Source: Pseudomonas purpurea (GTDB lineage: Bacteria; Pseudomonadota; Gammaproteobacteria; Pseudomonadales; Pseudomonadaceae). From it: DNA of 64,000 nucleotides. The DNA lies in NCBI RefSeq assembly GCF_039908635.1, contig NZ_CP150918.1, positions 682,001 through 746,000 on the forward strand, given 5' to 3'. The notes under the pieces were generated by a model. It was not told the origin of the DNA and did not search any database. It saw only the letters and a program-made list of their open reading frames with translations. Position 1 is the stretch's first letter. Each line of letters starts with the position of its first letter. Position numbers and translations under genes: made by a program. This document shows positions 39,597 to 50,570 of this stretch, in pieces.

Positions 39597-39619
39597 GTTC
39601 AACTCTTTAATAGTTGAAC
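39597..39619. promoter_or_regulatory. Palindromic operator-like site upstream of the NEL effector gene
   Basis: GTTCAACT-ctttaat-AGTTGAAC is a perfect 8-bp inverted repeat with a 7-bp spacer, in an AT-rich stretch 105 bp before the start codon. It is a plausible regulator-binding site; the protein is not known. Confidence 0.45.
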
Positions 39620-39724
39620 GGTCACGTGGCGGGACGGGCATGGGGTGAGCAGGTTTTTAGTCTTTTGTTTTAGGGGGCGCTGTTTAAGCTGGTAACTTCT
39701 ATTGTTATCTTTGGTTGTTACAGA

Positions 39725-42700
39725 ATGTCTGAGTTAATAGCGTTTGAAGATGTTACGCCACGTTCCATAGTGCCGATTGTAAACAGCGGAACGCACCACG
39801 AACGTATTGTTCAGGCGCTGCCCCGGGCTATTACACAAGCGCCTGTGAGCCGGCTGTTATCACTCGACACCGCCAACCCGACCTATCCCGATTGGTACAT
39901 GAATGCGTCCAGCCTCAATCGGCGCTACCTCAAGCAACTGGTTGAAGAGCGCTGGCGCTCACAAGCGAAGGTGGACGGTCCGCTGAAAAACCTGCAACAG
40001 GACATTCAGGCGTTTGCCAATCCCCTGCTTTCCTTGCTTGTCAGGTCGAATTTCAATACCCATGGCGACGTCAGCCCGCTGACGCTGAAGCTGTACATTC
40101 CGGACAACATTATCTTTGGCATCGACAGTGGCGCCAGCCGTGTGCGCGAATCCACATTGCTGGAGGGCGCATTGCATAACTTCGAAGAACCGGAAACCGC
40201 TGAAGATTATTTCCGGACCGGCTCTGGTGTGTACTCCAGAAACTCCCGAGGGGAGTTAACACTTGAACGGACGATGACGGTTGCGAAAATCGCCACACTG
40301 TGTCGGCGACTGGACCTGGGGGGGCAATATCAAACGCATATAAAAAGCATTTTATTGCCCTCCGATCCGAAGGCCCGGCAGTTATTGGAAGAGCATGCGC
40401 TGGCCGCGCACAAAGCGTCTTTTAATCTGGACGCGTTGATGGCTTATTTGAAAAAAGATATCAGCGAGTATGCCTACGGCAAACTTAAACACGTACGTGA
40501 TGGCAAAAGCGACATCACCTTTCATGATCAGCCGTTGCACCGGCATCGGCTCTCGCTGATGGGCTTCGCGTTGCACGGCATCGTGTTGTTCAGTGCGGTG
40601 AGCCAGCCGTCCAGGGTCAAGTCGTTGGTCGACGAATTGACGCCCGACGGAGTGAAGTTCTGGAGCAACTGGTCGCAACGGTTACCCGTGTTGCCGGGCA
40701 CCGAGTACGAGCGCTTCAAGCTGTTGCAATCGTTCCTGGCCAACGGTCCTGACAGTGTCCACGAGGACATGCTGCGCCGCGAGGATGTTCATCGGCAGAG
40801 CCGTTTGGACGGACCGGTGATTGCCTATGTGCCGGACGATCCGCTGCACCCGCTGAAAGAGTACAACTCGCTCGCCGACTTCATGAAAGAGCTGCTTGGC
40901 CAACTGCGCGATACGCAGTATCAGGAATTTTTCAGTCGCTTCGTGGCGCAGAAGGACAAGGGCAAATTCTTCGCCCGGGTCAACGAACGCCTGACGCGGA
41001 TTGTCTGGCAGCAACGCGAGCCATTGGACATGGGGCCCTGGTGGCGGGAAACCGAGCTCGAGAACCCGACCGCAGAGCCCATCACCAACCTGATTACCGG
41101 GGACTTGTGGCAATGGCTGTATGCCGACAAACGCGATAAAGCCATCGCCGATGCGCGGGTCATCGCGGTGCCGACCGGTGATGAGGATGCAACGACACGC
41201 TGGAAGCGCCTGACCAGTTATCTGGACATCGGCTGGAACGTGTTCAACTTTGTCGGGATGTTGATTCCAGGCGTGGGCGAAGTGCTGTTGGGGGTGATGG
41301 TGGCGCAGATCGCCGATGAACTGGTGGAGGGCATCGAGGACTGGAGCAAGGGCGACCGGGAAGAAGCGGCGTCCCACATCAACGGGGTGCTGATCAATTT
41401 TGCCCAGTTGGCGCTGATGGGCGTCGGGCACGTCCTGCCCCGGGGTTTGGCGGCGGTCAAACCCAGCGCGCTGATCGACAGCCTCAAACCGGTGGAGATG
41501 CCCGATGGCAAGACCCGTTTGTGGAAAACCGACCTCGGGCCCTATGAGCACCCGGTGTCACTGCCCGCCAATGCCGTGCCCAACGACATCGGCCTGTTTG
41601 AACAGGGCGGCAAGCAGTGGCTGCGGCTGGAAGAAAAGCACTATGAGGTGAGCCAGGACCCGGTGACGGGTCAACATCGGCTGGAACATCCGCAGCGCCC
41701 CACGGCCTACAAACCGCTGGTGGAGCATAACAACGCCGGTGCCTGGAAGGTCGAGACCGAGCGGCCGCTGGAGTGGGAAGCGCAACAGTTGATGCAGCGC
41801 ATGGACACCACGCTCCACGGATACTCTGCGCAGACACTGGGCAGGATCCAGCGAGTGAGCGGTGTGGACGAGAACCTGCTGCGCCGGTTGCATGTCGAGC
41901 ATGAAACGCCGCCCGCGCTGCTGCGCGATACCTGCATGCGCTTCAATACCTACGCAGAGGCGGAACGCTTCCCGCAGCACATCGAGGCTAACCAGATTCC
42001 CGACGCGATGGTCGGCTTCGTGCCAGAGGTCATGGTTGAATTGCCGGGTTGGCCCGAGAACAGGGCGGTGGAGGTTTTCGAGGCGGCGGATCGCTCGGGA
42101 GCTTCGTTCAAACATGGTAATGCCATGGCGTCCGGGCCGATGACGATCAAGGTCAGCCGCTCCGAACTGGCTGCCGGAAAGCTGCCCGAACGGGTGATTG
42201 AAGCGCTGGACGACAGCGAGGTGCGCGTCCTGCTTGGCAACGACATCGCCCGTGGCACGCCCGAGCGTATCGAGGCATTACGCAAGCAGTTGGGCCAGCA
42301 GGCGGGCAAGCAAAAGAAACGCCTGTTCGAAGCGCTCTACAAGAGCCGCGATGTGTCTGGCGATCCTCGCGTGCGGCGAGTGCTCAATGACGTTCCGGAG
42401 TTGCCGGCCAGCGTTGCGCTGGAATTGCTGGAGCATGCCGAGCCGGCCGATCTGCAACACCTGAGCGAAAAACAGCGTCTCTCGCTGCGCTTGCGTCAAC
42501 AGGCCCGGGCAGTGCGTGACCGGGTGCGATTGAACCGGGCTTATGAGGGCCTCTACCTTGAGGAACTGGCCAGTGCCGACTCGCGCAGGCTCGAACTGGG
42601 CTCCTTGGCCGGCCTGCCAGGGTGGTCCGATGAGGTGCGGATCGAAATTCGCGAACTGGGTTTCGGCGGGAAGCTGCACGCCAGCGTGGGGCCGGAAAAT

Positions 42701-45001
42701 GCGCCCATCCGCAAGGTGCTGATTCTTGAGGAAGACGGGCGCTACCAGACGCGGGACGCGGATGATCGGCATTTGCACGGCACCGATGAGTTCTATGCAT
42801 CGGTCTTGCACGCCCTGCCGGATGCGCAGCGCAACGCGTTGGGGTATGACATTCACGAAGGTGCTCGACTCAAGGTTGAAATACAACGTTCACCCCTGAG
42901 CCATGATCGGTTCGCGTCGACGTTGCTTGAGCATCCGATTCGTAAACCGGCTTACGACCCACACACCCTGAAGCTGCTCGGGGGGATGGACGGCTATCGG
43001 CGTGTTTCCAGAGACATGACGGCCCGGCTTCGAATCCGCAGCCTTTACCCGTCGCTCACGGACGCAGAGCTCGACATGTTCATGGAGACCCTGCGCCAGC
43101 AAAACATCCCCGTCGGGCTACAGATCCATGGGCTTGAGATCGAGTTCAACCAGATGGTTTCAACGCTGAACCAATGGGTGAATCGACCCCTCCGGGATTT
43201 TCGTTTCGGCCCCAGAGGCGTGGCCGAAAGGAATGCCAGAAATGCCATCGCCGCAAAAATCAGGCGTTGCTGGCAGCGTAGCGGCCCATGGCATCTGGAC
43301 GGATACGGAAATGCGACCGGGCAGGCACTGGACCTGAGCAACCTGGACCTGAGCCCGCACATCGATAGCCTGCCCAGGCTTGCGGCCAACTTCGATCACG
43401 TGACGCGCCTGGGGTTAAGCAACACAGGGTTGTCGAGCATCGAGCATCCTTTTCTTCAGTCCTTTCGCAACGTACGTGCACTGGACCTGGCTCGGAACAG
43501 TTTGACCGCGTTGCCCTCAAGCCTCGCCGAGATGCCACACCTGAGGGAACTGGACCTTACGAGCAACCGGGTTGTGTTGAACATCGTCGATCACCAGAGG
43601 CTCAAGAAGTGCACCTTGCTGACCTCCTTGAAGTTGGCTGAAAACCCCTTGGAATTGTTGCCGAACATCAGTCGCATGCCTGACTTGCATACCCTGGTGC
43701 TGGCTAATACAGGCGCCACTACCTGGCCGCCCGGGCTGTTTGACCGGCCACGGTTCCGGCACTTTTTCCTAGACCTGAGCCGCAACGTGTTGACGGACAT
43801 TCCGCAGGTTACGCCAGGCACCTGGCATGCCGAGATGTTGGGGCGTACGTGGCTCAGTCGTGGACCCGAGTGGATGTCGGCTGAAAATCTGGAAACGCTC
43901 AAAAACTACGTTCGGTCGGTGGGCATGGACCCTGAACGTCCTTATCCGCCCGCAGGTGTGCTCAGCAGTATCCAGTGGGAGGAAGGCTTGACGCGGCCTC
44001 AGTGGGTTGAGAAGCAATACGTCTGGAACGATGTTGAGGATGAATTCAATTCAACGGATTTTTTCGAAGAAATCAACGCGCTCACCCTGTCCGCCGACTT
44101 CACCGCCAGCAAGGCCTATCGCGCCGATTTGACGGGCAAGGTCTGGCGAATGCTGGACACCATGGCTGAGAACGCGCCATTGCGAGAGCAGTTTTTCAGG
44201 GAGGCCAACGTACGATCCAACTGCGTCGACGGTGCGACACAGCTTTTCAACGTCATGGGGGTGCAGGTGCTGGTTCACGAAGCGTTGGCGCTCGGTAACA
44301 GCGGTTTGATCGAGGCTGAGCTGGTGACCCTGGCACAGGGCAAGTCTCGACTGGACGAGCTCGAGAGAATTGCCAGGCGCCACATCGTGGCGCGCGAAGC
44401 GGCCGGTGAGCGGTTTCGACGTGAGGATGCCGCACGCAATGTCACCGGCACCATTGATGAGGTGGAGGTTCACCTGGCCTTCATGACGGATCTGGCAGAA
44501 CGGCTGGACCTGCCATGGCAGGCGCGCGGCATGCAGTTCCGCAAGATCGCAGGCGTTACCAGCGAAATGATCGAGGATGCCTATCAACGGGTTCTGGGGT
44601 TGGAGGAGGGCGATCTGCTGCGTGATTCGATTGCCGAGCAGTCCTTCTGGAAGTCCTTTGTCGAGCGTTCGAACCGGGCACGCTTCAGGGCGATTGATCG
44701 CAAGACGGTTGCCACGACCGAGTTCAAGGTGGCCCTGGATGAGAGAGCTGACAGTGCGGGCCTGTCGCTGGAGGAGAAGGCCAGCCTGAAGGAGCAGATC
44801 CGCGTGCTGGCCGCCGAACTTGGCCAGCCGGAAAGTGCTTTTGCGCCGGGGCAGGTCATGGCCGACGAAGCCTATGAGCAAGAACTGGCGCTGATTAAAA
44901 GCGAGCGTGAAGCCTTGCTCAGGCAACTGACCCAGCAAGCAATGGATCGGGCAAAAGTGCAACGGGTTGAAATCCCTTTTACGGTAGCTCCGGGTAGCTG
45001 A
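39725..45001 (+). CDS. Giant LRR effector with NEL-type E3 ubiquitin ligase domain (1758 aa)
   Basis: The N-terminal part (residues 1 to about 1190) resembles the dermonecrotic-toxin-like DUF6543 region of Pseudomonas effectors. It holds a hydrophobic segment at about 503-535 (WNVFNFVGMLIPGVGEVLL) that could enter a membrane. Leucine-rich repeats span about 1200-1365 (LGLSNTGLSSIEH, LDLARNSLTALPSSLAEMP, LKLAENPLELLP). The C-terminal part is an NEL domain of the IpaH/SspH type; the CxD catalytic motif is in RSNCVDGATQLFNVMG, with Cys at about 1500. NEL ligases ubiquitinate proteins of the eukaryotic host, so it is probably a secreted toxin or effector. No secretion genes are next to it. No good ribosome site precedes ATG 39725, and the upstream DNA is AT-rich, which suggests horizontal gain. 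Confidence 0.9.
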   Translation: MSELIAFEDVTPRSIVPIVNSGTHHERIVQALPRAITQAPVSRLLSLDTANPTYPDWYMNASSLNRRYLKQLVEERWRSQAKVDGPLKNLQQDIQAFANPLLSLLVRSNFNTHGDVSPLTLKLYIPDNIIFGIDSGASRVRESTLLEGALHNFEEPETAEDYFRTGSGVYSRNSRGELTLERTMTVAKIATLCRRLDLGGQYQTHIKSILLPSDPKARQLLEEHALAAHKASFNLDALMAYLKKDISEYAYGKLKHVRDGKSDITFHDQPLHRHRLSLMGFALHGIVLFSAVSQPSRVKSLVDELTPDGVKFWSNWSQRLPVLPGTEYERFKLLQSFLANGPDSVHEDMLRREDVHRQSRLDGPVIAYVPDDPLHPLKEYNSLADFMKELLGQLRDTQYQEFFSRFVAQKDKGKFFARVNERLTRIVWQQREPLDMGPWWRETELENPTAEPITNLITGDLWQWLYADKRDKAIADARVIAVPTGDEDATTRWKRLTSYLDIGWNVFNFVGMLIPGVGEVLLGVMVAQIADELVEGIEDWSKGDREEAASHINGVLINFAQLALMGVGHVLPRGLAAVKPSALIDSLKPVEMPDGKTRLWKTDLGPYEHPVSLPANAVPNDIGLFEQGGKQWLRLEEKHYEVSQDPVTGQHRLEHPQRPTAYKPLVEHNNAGAWKVETERPLEWEAQQLMQRMDTTLHGYSAQTLGRIQRVSGVDENLLRRLHVEHETPPALLRDTCMRFNTYAEAERFPQHIEANQIPDAMVGFVPEVMVELPGWPENRAVEVFEAADRSGASFKHGNAMASGPMTIKVSRSELAAGKLPERVIEALDDSEVRVLLGNDIARGTPERIEALRKQLGQQAGKQKKRLFEALYKSRDVSGDPRVRRVLNDVPELPASVALELLEHAEPADLQHLSEKQRLSLRLRQQARAVRDRVRLNRAYEGLYLEELASADSRRLELGSLAGLPGWSDEVRIEIRELGFGGKLHASVGPENAPIRKVLILEEDGRYQTRDADDRHLHGTDEFYASVLHALPDAQRNALGYDIHEGARLKVEIQRSPLSHDRFASTLLEHPIRKPAYDPHTLKLLGGMDGYRRVSRDMTARLRIRSLYPSLTDAELDMFMETLRQQNIPVGLQIHGLEIEFNQMVSTLNQWVNRPLRDFRFGPRGVAERNARNAIAAKIRRCWQRSGPWHLDGYGNATGQALDLSNLDLSPHIDSLPRLAANFDHVTRLGLSNTGLSSIEHPFLQSFRNVRALDLARNSLTALPSSLAEMPHLRELDLTSNRVVLNIVDHQRLKKCTLLTSLKLAENPLELLPNISRMPDLHTLVLANTGATTWPPGLFDRPRFRHFFLDLSRNVLTDIPQVTPGTWHAEMLGRTWLSRGPEWMSAENLETLKNYVRSVGMDPERPYPPAGVLSSIQWEEGLTRPQWVEKQYVWNDVEDEFNSTDFFEEINALTLSADFTASKAYRADLTGKVWRMLDTMAENAPLREQFFREANVRSNCVDGATQLFNVMGVQVLVHEALALGNSGLIEAELVTLAQGKSRLDELERIARRHIVAREAAGERFRREDAARNVTGTIDEVEVHLAFMTDLAERLDLPWQARGMQFRKIAGVTSEMIEDAYQRVLGLEEGDLLRDSIAEQSFWKSFVERSNRARFRAIDRKTVATTEFKVALDERADSAGLSLEEKASLKEQIRVLAAELGQPESAFAPGQVMADEAYEQELALIKSEREALLRQLTQQAMDRAKVQRVEIPFTVAPGS

Positions 45002-45016
45002 CGGTGCTTTGAATCA

Positions 45017-45061
45017 GGTCCCGATACGGAGGTGCAGACCTCGGTGCCGGGACCTTTTTTT
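45017..45061 (+). terminator. Terminator between the NEL gene and ureC
   Basis: GGTCCCG and CGGGACC enclose a second hairpin (GAGGT-GCAG-ACCTC), then T8 on the plus strand. It ends the effector transcript, and the stem may also stop the convergent ureC transcript. Confidence 0.85.
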
Positions 45062-45063
45062 GC

Positions 45064-46764
45064 TCAGAATAAAAAGTACCGCTGCGCCATGGGCAGCACA
45101 TCGGCAGGCTCACACCACAGCAAAACTCCGTCGGCCTTGACTTGATAAGTCTGCGGATCGACGTCGATGTCGGGCAGGTAGTCGTTGTGGATCAGGTCGG
45201 TTTTCTGCACGTCGCGGCAGCCTTTGACCACGGCGATTTTCTTTTTCAAACCCAATGCTTCGGGCAACCCGGCGTCCTGTGCAGCCTGGCTGATGAAGGT
45301 CAGGCTGGTGGCGTGTAATGAGCCGCCGTAGCTGGCGAACATGGGGCGGTAATGCACCGGTTGCGGTGTCGGGATCGAGGCGTTGGCGTCGCCCATCAGG
45401 CTGGCCGCGATGGCGCCGCCCTTGAGGATCAACGTCGGTTTTACGCCGAAAAACGCCGGGCGCCAGAGCACCAGGTCGGCCCATTTACCCACCTCCACCG
45501 AACCCACTTCATGGCTGATGCCGTGGGTGATCGCCGGGTTGATGGTGTACTTGGCGATGTAGCGTTTGGCGCGGAAGTTGTCGTTGCCTTCGCCATCACC
45601 GGCGAGCGGCCCGCGCTGTTTTTTCATCTTGTCGGCGGTCTGCCAGGTGCGCGTGATGACCTCGCCGACGCGGCCCATGGCCTGGCTGTCGGAGCTGATC
45701 ATCGAGAACGCGCCGAGGTCGTGGAGGATGTCTTCGGCGGCGATGGTTTCACGGCGGATGCGGCTTTCGGCGAAGGCCACGTCTTCGGCAATGCTCGGGT
45801 CCAGGTGGTGGCAGACCATCAGCATGTCCAGGTGTTCGTCGATGGTGTTGCGGGTGAACGGCCGGGTCGGGTTGGTCGAACTTGGCAGCACGTTGGCAAA
45901 ACCGCAGGCCTTGATGATGTCCGGCGCGTGGCCGCCACCGGCACCTTCGGTGTGGTAGGTGTGGATGGTGCGGCCCTTGAAGGCGGCGAGGGTGGTTTCG
46001 ACGAAACCCGATTCGTTGAGGGTGTCGGTGTGAATCGCCACCTGCACGTCGTACTGGTCGGCCACGCTCAGGCAGTTGTCGATGCTCGCGGGCGTGGTGC
46101 CCCAGTCTTCATGCAGTTTGAGGCCGATGGCGCCGGCCTTGACCTGTTCGATCAGCGGCTCGGGCAGGCTGGCGTTGCCCTTGCCGGTGAGGCCGATGTT
46201 CATCGGGAAGGCATCGGCCGCTTGAAGCATCCGGGCCAAGTGCCACGGGCCGGAGGTGCACGTGGTCGCGTTGGTGCCCGTGGCCGGGCCGGTGCCGCCG
46301 CCGATCATGGTGGTGACGCCGCTCATCAACGCTTCTTCGATCTGCTGCGGGCAGATAAAGTGGATGTGGGTGTCGATGCCGCCAGCAGTGAGGATCATGC
46401 CTTCGCCGGCAATCACTTCGGTGCTGGCGCCGATGGCGATGGTCACGTTGGGCTGCACGTCCGGGTTGCCGGCCTTGCCGATGCCGGCGATGCGCCCGTC
46501 CTTGAGACCGACGTCGGCCTTGACGATGCCCCAGTGGTCGATGATCAGTGCGTTGGTGATCAGCGTGTCGACGACCTCGGCTGCGAGCAATTGGCTTTGG
46601 CCCTGGCCATCGCGGATGACCTTGCCGCCGCCGAATTTCACTTCTTCGCCGTAGGTGGTGAAGTCTTTCTCGACTTCGATCCACAGCTCGGTGTCGGCCA
46701 GGCGAACCTTGTCACCGACGGTGGGGCCGAACATGTCGGCGTAGGCTTGTCTCGAAATCTTCAT
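45064..46764 (-). CDS. ureC: Urease alpha subunit
   Basis: A 566-aa catalytic subunit that hydrolyses urea to ammonia and carbamate in the cytoplasm. Nickel ligands can be read: the HIH pair at about 133/135 (GGIDTHIHF), carbamylated Lys about 216 in GLKLHEDWG, His about 245 and 271, and Asp about 359 (ISSDSQAM). The active-site flap Cys-His is in MVCHHLD at about 318-320. ATG 46764 has AAGGAA upstream; the in-frame upstream extension is REP sequence. It is last in the urt-ure gene series. Confidence 0.98.
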   Translation of the reverse strand: MKISRQAYADMFGPTVGDKVRLADTELWIEVEKDFTTYGEEVKFGGGKVIRDGQGQSQLLAAEVVDTLITNALIIDHWGIVKADVGLKDGRIAGIGKAGNPDVQPNVTIAIGASTEVIAGEGMILTAGGIDTHIHFICPQQIEEALMSGVTTMIGGGTGPATGTNATTCTSGPWHLARMLQAADAFPMNIGLTGKGNASLPEPLIEQVKAGAIGLKLHEDWGTTPASIDNCLSVADQYDVQVAIHTDTLNESGFVETTLAAFKGRTIHTYHTEGAGGGHAPDIIKACGFANVLPSSTNPTRPFTRNTIDEHLDMLMVCHHLDPSIAEDVAFAESRIRRETIAAEDILHDLGAFSMISSDSQAMGRVGEVITRTWQTADKMKKQRGPLAGDGEGNDNFRAKRYIAKYTINPAITHGISHEVGSVEVGKWADLVLWRPAFFGVKPTLILKGGAIAASLMGDANASIPTPQPVHYRPMFASYGGSLHATSLTFISQAAQDAGLPEALGLKKKIAVVKGCRDVQKTDLIHNDYLPDIDVDPQTYQVKADGVLLWCEPADVLPMAQRYFLF

Positions 46765-46805
46765 TGCAGTTCCTTGAAAGTGATAAGCCGCGCTCCGCGG
46801 TCCAT

Positions 46806-46938
46806 GGTGGCGAGGGAGCTTGCTCCCGCTCGGCTGCGTAGCAGTCGCAACACCTGCCACCACGGTTAATCAGATAGATCGCACCAGCCGGATTGCGAGC
46901 GCTCCGCACTCGAGCGGGAGCAAGCTCCCTCGCCACAG
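46806..46938. repeat. REPIN between ureB and ureC
   Basis: ggtggcgagggagcttgctcccgctcggctgc and the inverted arm gcactcgagcgggagcaagctccctcgccaca. It interrupts the ure operon and may set the relative expression or mRNA stability of ureC. Confidence 0.9.
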
Positions 46939-46947
46939 GGAATCGTG

Positions 46948-48325
<1,378 letters not shown>

Positions 48326-48334
48326 GGCGCGGCC

Positions 48335-48637
48335 TCAGGCGATAGGTTGGTGGACGGTGACCAGTTTGGTGCCGTCGGGAAAGGTCGCTTCGACCTGGAC
48401 CTCCGGGATCATTTCCGGGATGCCTTCCATCACGTGCTCGCGGCTGAGCAGGGTGGTGCCGTAGTGCATCAGCTCGGCCACGGTCTGGCCGTCACGTGCG
48501 CCTTCAAGCAGCGCGGCGCACAGGTAGGCCATGGTTTCCGGGTAATTGAGTTTCACGCCACGGGCCAAACGCCGCTCGGCGACCAGGCCGGCGGTGAAGA
48601 TCAGCAGCTTGTCTTTTTCGCGTGGGGTCAGGTCCAT
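48335..48637 (-). CDS. ureA: Urease gamma subunit
   Basis: A 100-aa structural subunit. [20 protein letters not shown] at the start, [20 protein letters not shown] and [20 protein letters not shown] are diagnostic. A 224-bp gap with an inverted repeat separates it from ureD. Confidence 0.98.
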   Translation of the reverse strand: MDLTPREKDKLLIFTAGLVAERRLARGVKLNYPETMAYLCAALLEGARDGQTVAELMHYGTTLLSREHVMEGIPEMIPEVQVEATFPDGTKLVTVHQPIA

Positions 48638-48697
48638 TGTGTGTCCATCAGGGCAGATTTGTGAGGTTCTTGCGGGGAGCGAAGTGCCAGTTGGAAC

Positions 48698-48858
48698 CGC
48701 CCCTCACCCTAGCCCTCTCCCGGAGGGAGAGGGGACTGATCTCGGTCGTTTGTCGAGGCCAGGTCAGCCAGTCATATTTTTGGTTACTGCAAAATTCTGT
48801 CCAGGCAACACGGTCAGGCGCCCTCTCCCTCCGGGAGAGGGCGGGGGGTGAGGGTGGG
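48698..48858. repeat. Inverted pair of 'ccctcaccctagccctctccc' repeats
   Basis: The left copy ends in the hairpin ccctctcccggagggagaggg; the right copy is its inverse, ccctctccctccgggagagggcggggggtgaggg. This is a different family from the REPs elsewhere in the window. It fills most of the gap between ureD and ureA. Each copy folds on its own, and the two can also pair with each other. Confidence 0.85.
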
Positions 48859-48861
48859 TTC

Positions 48862-49701
48862 TCAAGTGCTCCATATTCTTGGGGCAACCGCCTCGCGTCC
48901 CAGCAACGCGGGACGCAGCAAACGCCACAAATCGATCAGCCAGGCACGGGCGAGCAGCGCTTCGCTAGCCAGACAACGAGCGACCAGCAGTCCCGGCAAT
49001 TGGCTCAAATCCCCGCGTACGTCATGGGGCAACGAGCGGCAAGTCTCCAGCAATTCGCTATCGACCTCCCCGGTCACCAGCAACGTCGCAAACACCGGCT
49101 GACCGTCCAGCCCGATTGGTGAATCCAGCAAGCCGTCATTGCCGACAATGCGCTGGCGTTCGTGCCAGAGCAACTGGCCGTCGCGGCGGATATCAAGCTG
49201 CGACTGAAAGTGCCCACGCTCAAAGCGCTCGCCACTGGCCGGGCGCCCAAGGGCTACCACGTCCCAGTAGAACAGCCGCCCATTGCCTTGCAGTTCAATC
49301 GTGGTACTGAGTTCAGCCTGGGCGGCGCTGAAGACGATGGTTTCCTGCGGCAGCCACTCCAGCGTGGCACCGGCGGCTACCTTCAAGTCGAGCTGCTGAT
49401 ACGCAGGTGCCGCCGCCCGATACCACTTGGCGGCGCCGGGGCTGGTCAGTTGCGCCCAGGCATCGGCACCGACGCTGGCGCTGATGTCCAGCCGATCACC
49501 GCCGGCAATGCCGCCGGGCGGGTGGACGATGATGTGCTGGCACACCTCGGGGCCTTCGGCGTACAGGTGCTTTTGCACCCGCAGCGGGCCTTTATGGCGA
49601 CGCAGGACCGGGCGCGTGCTGGCGCCGAACCGGTCGTAGCCGAGCTCCAGCTCCGCGTGCCAGCAAGGGGTGAACAGTGTGACGGGGGCAGGTGCGGTCA
49701 T
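48862..49701 (-). CDS. ureD: Urease accessory protein UreD
   Basis: A 279-aa scaffold for assembly of the UreD-UreF-UreG activation complex on apo-urease. Diagnostic stretches are [33 protein letters not shown] and SPGAAKWYR. It lies 30 bp after urtE and upstream of ureA, linking the transporter and enzyme genes. The partners ureE, F and G are encoded about 23 kb away. Confidence 0.96.
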   Translation of the reverse strand: MTAPAPVTLFTPCWHAELELGYDRFGASTRPVLRRHKGPLRVQKHLYAEGPEVCQHIIVHPPGGIAGGDRLDISASVGADAWAQLTSPGAAKWYRAAAPAYQQLDLKVAAGATLEWLPQETIVFSAAQAELSTTIELQGNGRLFYWDVVALGRPASGERFERGHFQSQLDIRRDGQLLWHERQRIVGNDGLLDSPIGLDGQPVFATLLVTGEVDSELLETCRSLPHDVRGDLSQLPGLLVARCLASEALLARAWLIDLWRLLRPALLGREAVAPRIWST

Positions 49702-49731
49702 GATTTCTTATTATCGTCGGGACGCTTCAGA

Positions 49732-50430
49732 CTAGATCGTAACCAGACCGCGCACACCCTCGGCCTCCATATTTTCGCCGCGACCTTGCTGGACGATCTC
49801 CCCCCGGGACATCACCAGGTACTGATCGGCCAGTTCAGCGGCGAAATCGTAGAACTGCTCTACCAGCAGAATCGCCATATCGCCCCGCGCCGCGAGCTGT
49901 TTGATCACCGCGCCGATCTCCTTGATCACCGACGGTTGAATGCCTTCGGTGGGCTCGTCGAGGATCAGCAACCGTGGCCGACTGGCCAGCGCACGGCCAA
50001 TCGCCAACTGCTGTTGCTGACCGCCCGACAAGTCGCCGCCACGGCGTTGCTTCATGTGCAGCAGCACCGGGAACAGCTCGTAGATGAATGCCGGGACTTC
50101 TCTCGCCTCGGCACCGGGGAAACGTGACAGGCCCATCAGCAGGTTTTCTTCCACCGTCAGCCGGCCGAAAATCTCCCGGCCTTGGGGCACGTAGGCGATC
50201 CCGGCATGCACCCGTTGGTGCGGCTTGAGCGGGGTGATCGGTTTGCCTTCCCAGCTCACGGTGCCGTCCTTGGCCGGCAGCAGGCCCATCAGGCATTTGA
50301 GCAGGGTGGTCTTGCCGACGCCGTTGCGCCCGAGCAGGCAGGTGACTTCACCGACCTTCACCTCAAATGTCAGGCCCCGCAGGATGTGGCTACCGCCGTA
50401 GTACTGGTGCAGCTTGTCGACTTGCAGCAT
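49732..50430 (-). CDS. urtE: Urea ABC transporter ATPase UrtE
   Basis: A 232-aa ATP-binding subunit of the LivF type. Walker A LLGRNGVGKTTLLK, signature LSGGQQQQLAIGRAL, Walker B RLLILDEPTEGIQPS, then LLVEQFYDFAAEL. The MLQVDKLHQYYGGSHILRGL beginning is typical of UrtE. A REPIN lies between urtD and urtE. Confidence 0.95.
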   Translation of the reverse strand: MLQVDKLHQYYGGSHILRGLTFEVKVGEVTCLLGRNGVGKTTLLKCLMGLLPAKDGTVSWEGKPITPLKPHQRVHAGIAYVPQGREIFGRLTVEENLLMGLSRFPGAEAREVPAFIYELFPVLLHMKQRRGGDLSGGQQQQLAIGRALASRPRLLILDEPTEGIQPSVIKEIGAVIKQLAARGDMAILLVEQFYDFAAELADQYLVMSRGEIVQQGRGENMEAEGVRGLVTI

Positions 50431-50461
50431 GTTCCAAATCTCCTCAGTTCCACACAGAACC

Positions 50462-50553
50462 CTGTGGGAGCTGGCTTGCCTGCGATGGCGGTGTGTCAGT
50501 CAACAAAGATGTTGGATGTGCCGGCCTCATCGCGGGCAAGCCCACTCCCACAG
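50462..50553. repeat. REPIN between urtD and urtE
   Basis: tgtgggagctggcttgcctgcgatggc and the inverted arm catcgcgggcaagcccactcccaca flank a spacer with tgtcagtcaac...ttgga. It is very like the amaB-amaA copy and lies inside an operon. Confidence 0.9.
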
Positions 50554-50570
50554 GTTGTTTGTTCGCAGAC

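Noticed and set aside
39540..39724. hrp box (type III secretion promoter) before the NEL gene
   Set aside because: No GGAACC-N15/16-CCACNNA pattern was found in the upstream region.
45352..46869. 505-codon open frame antisense to ureC
   Set aside because: ureC is a complete, diagnostic gene. The antisense frame is open because of high third-position GC, has no family features and is low-complexity (Gly/Asp/Val-rich).
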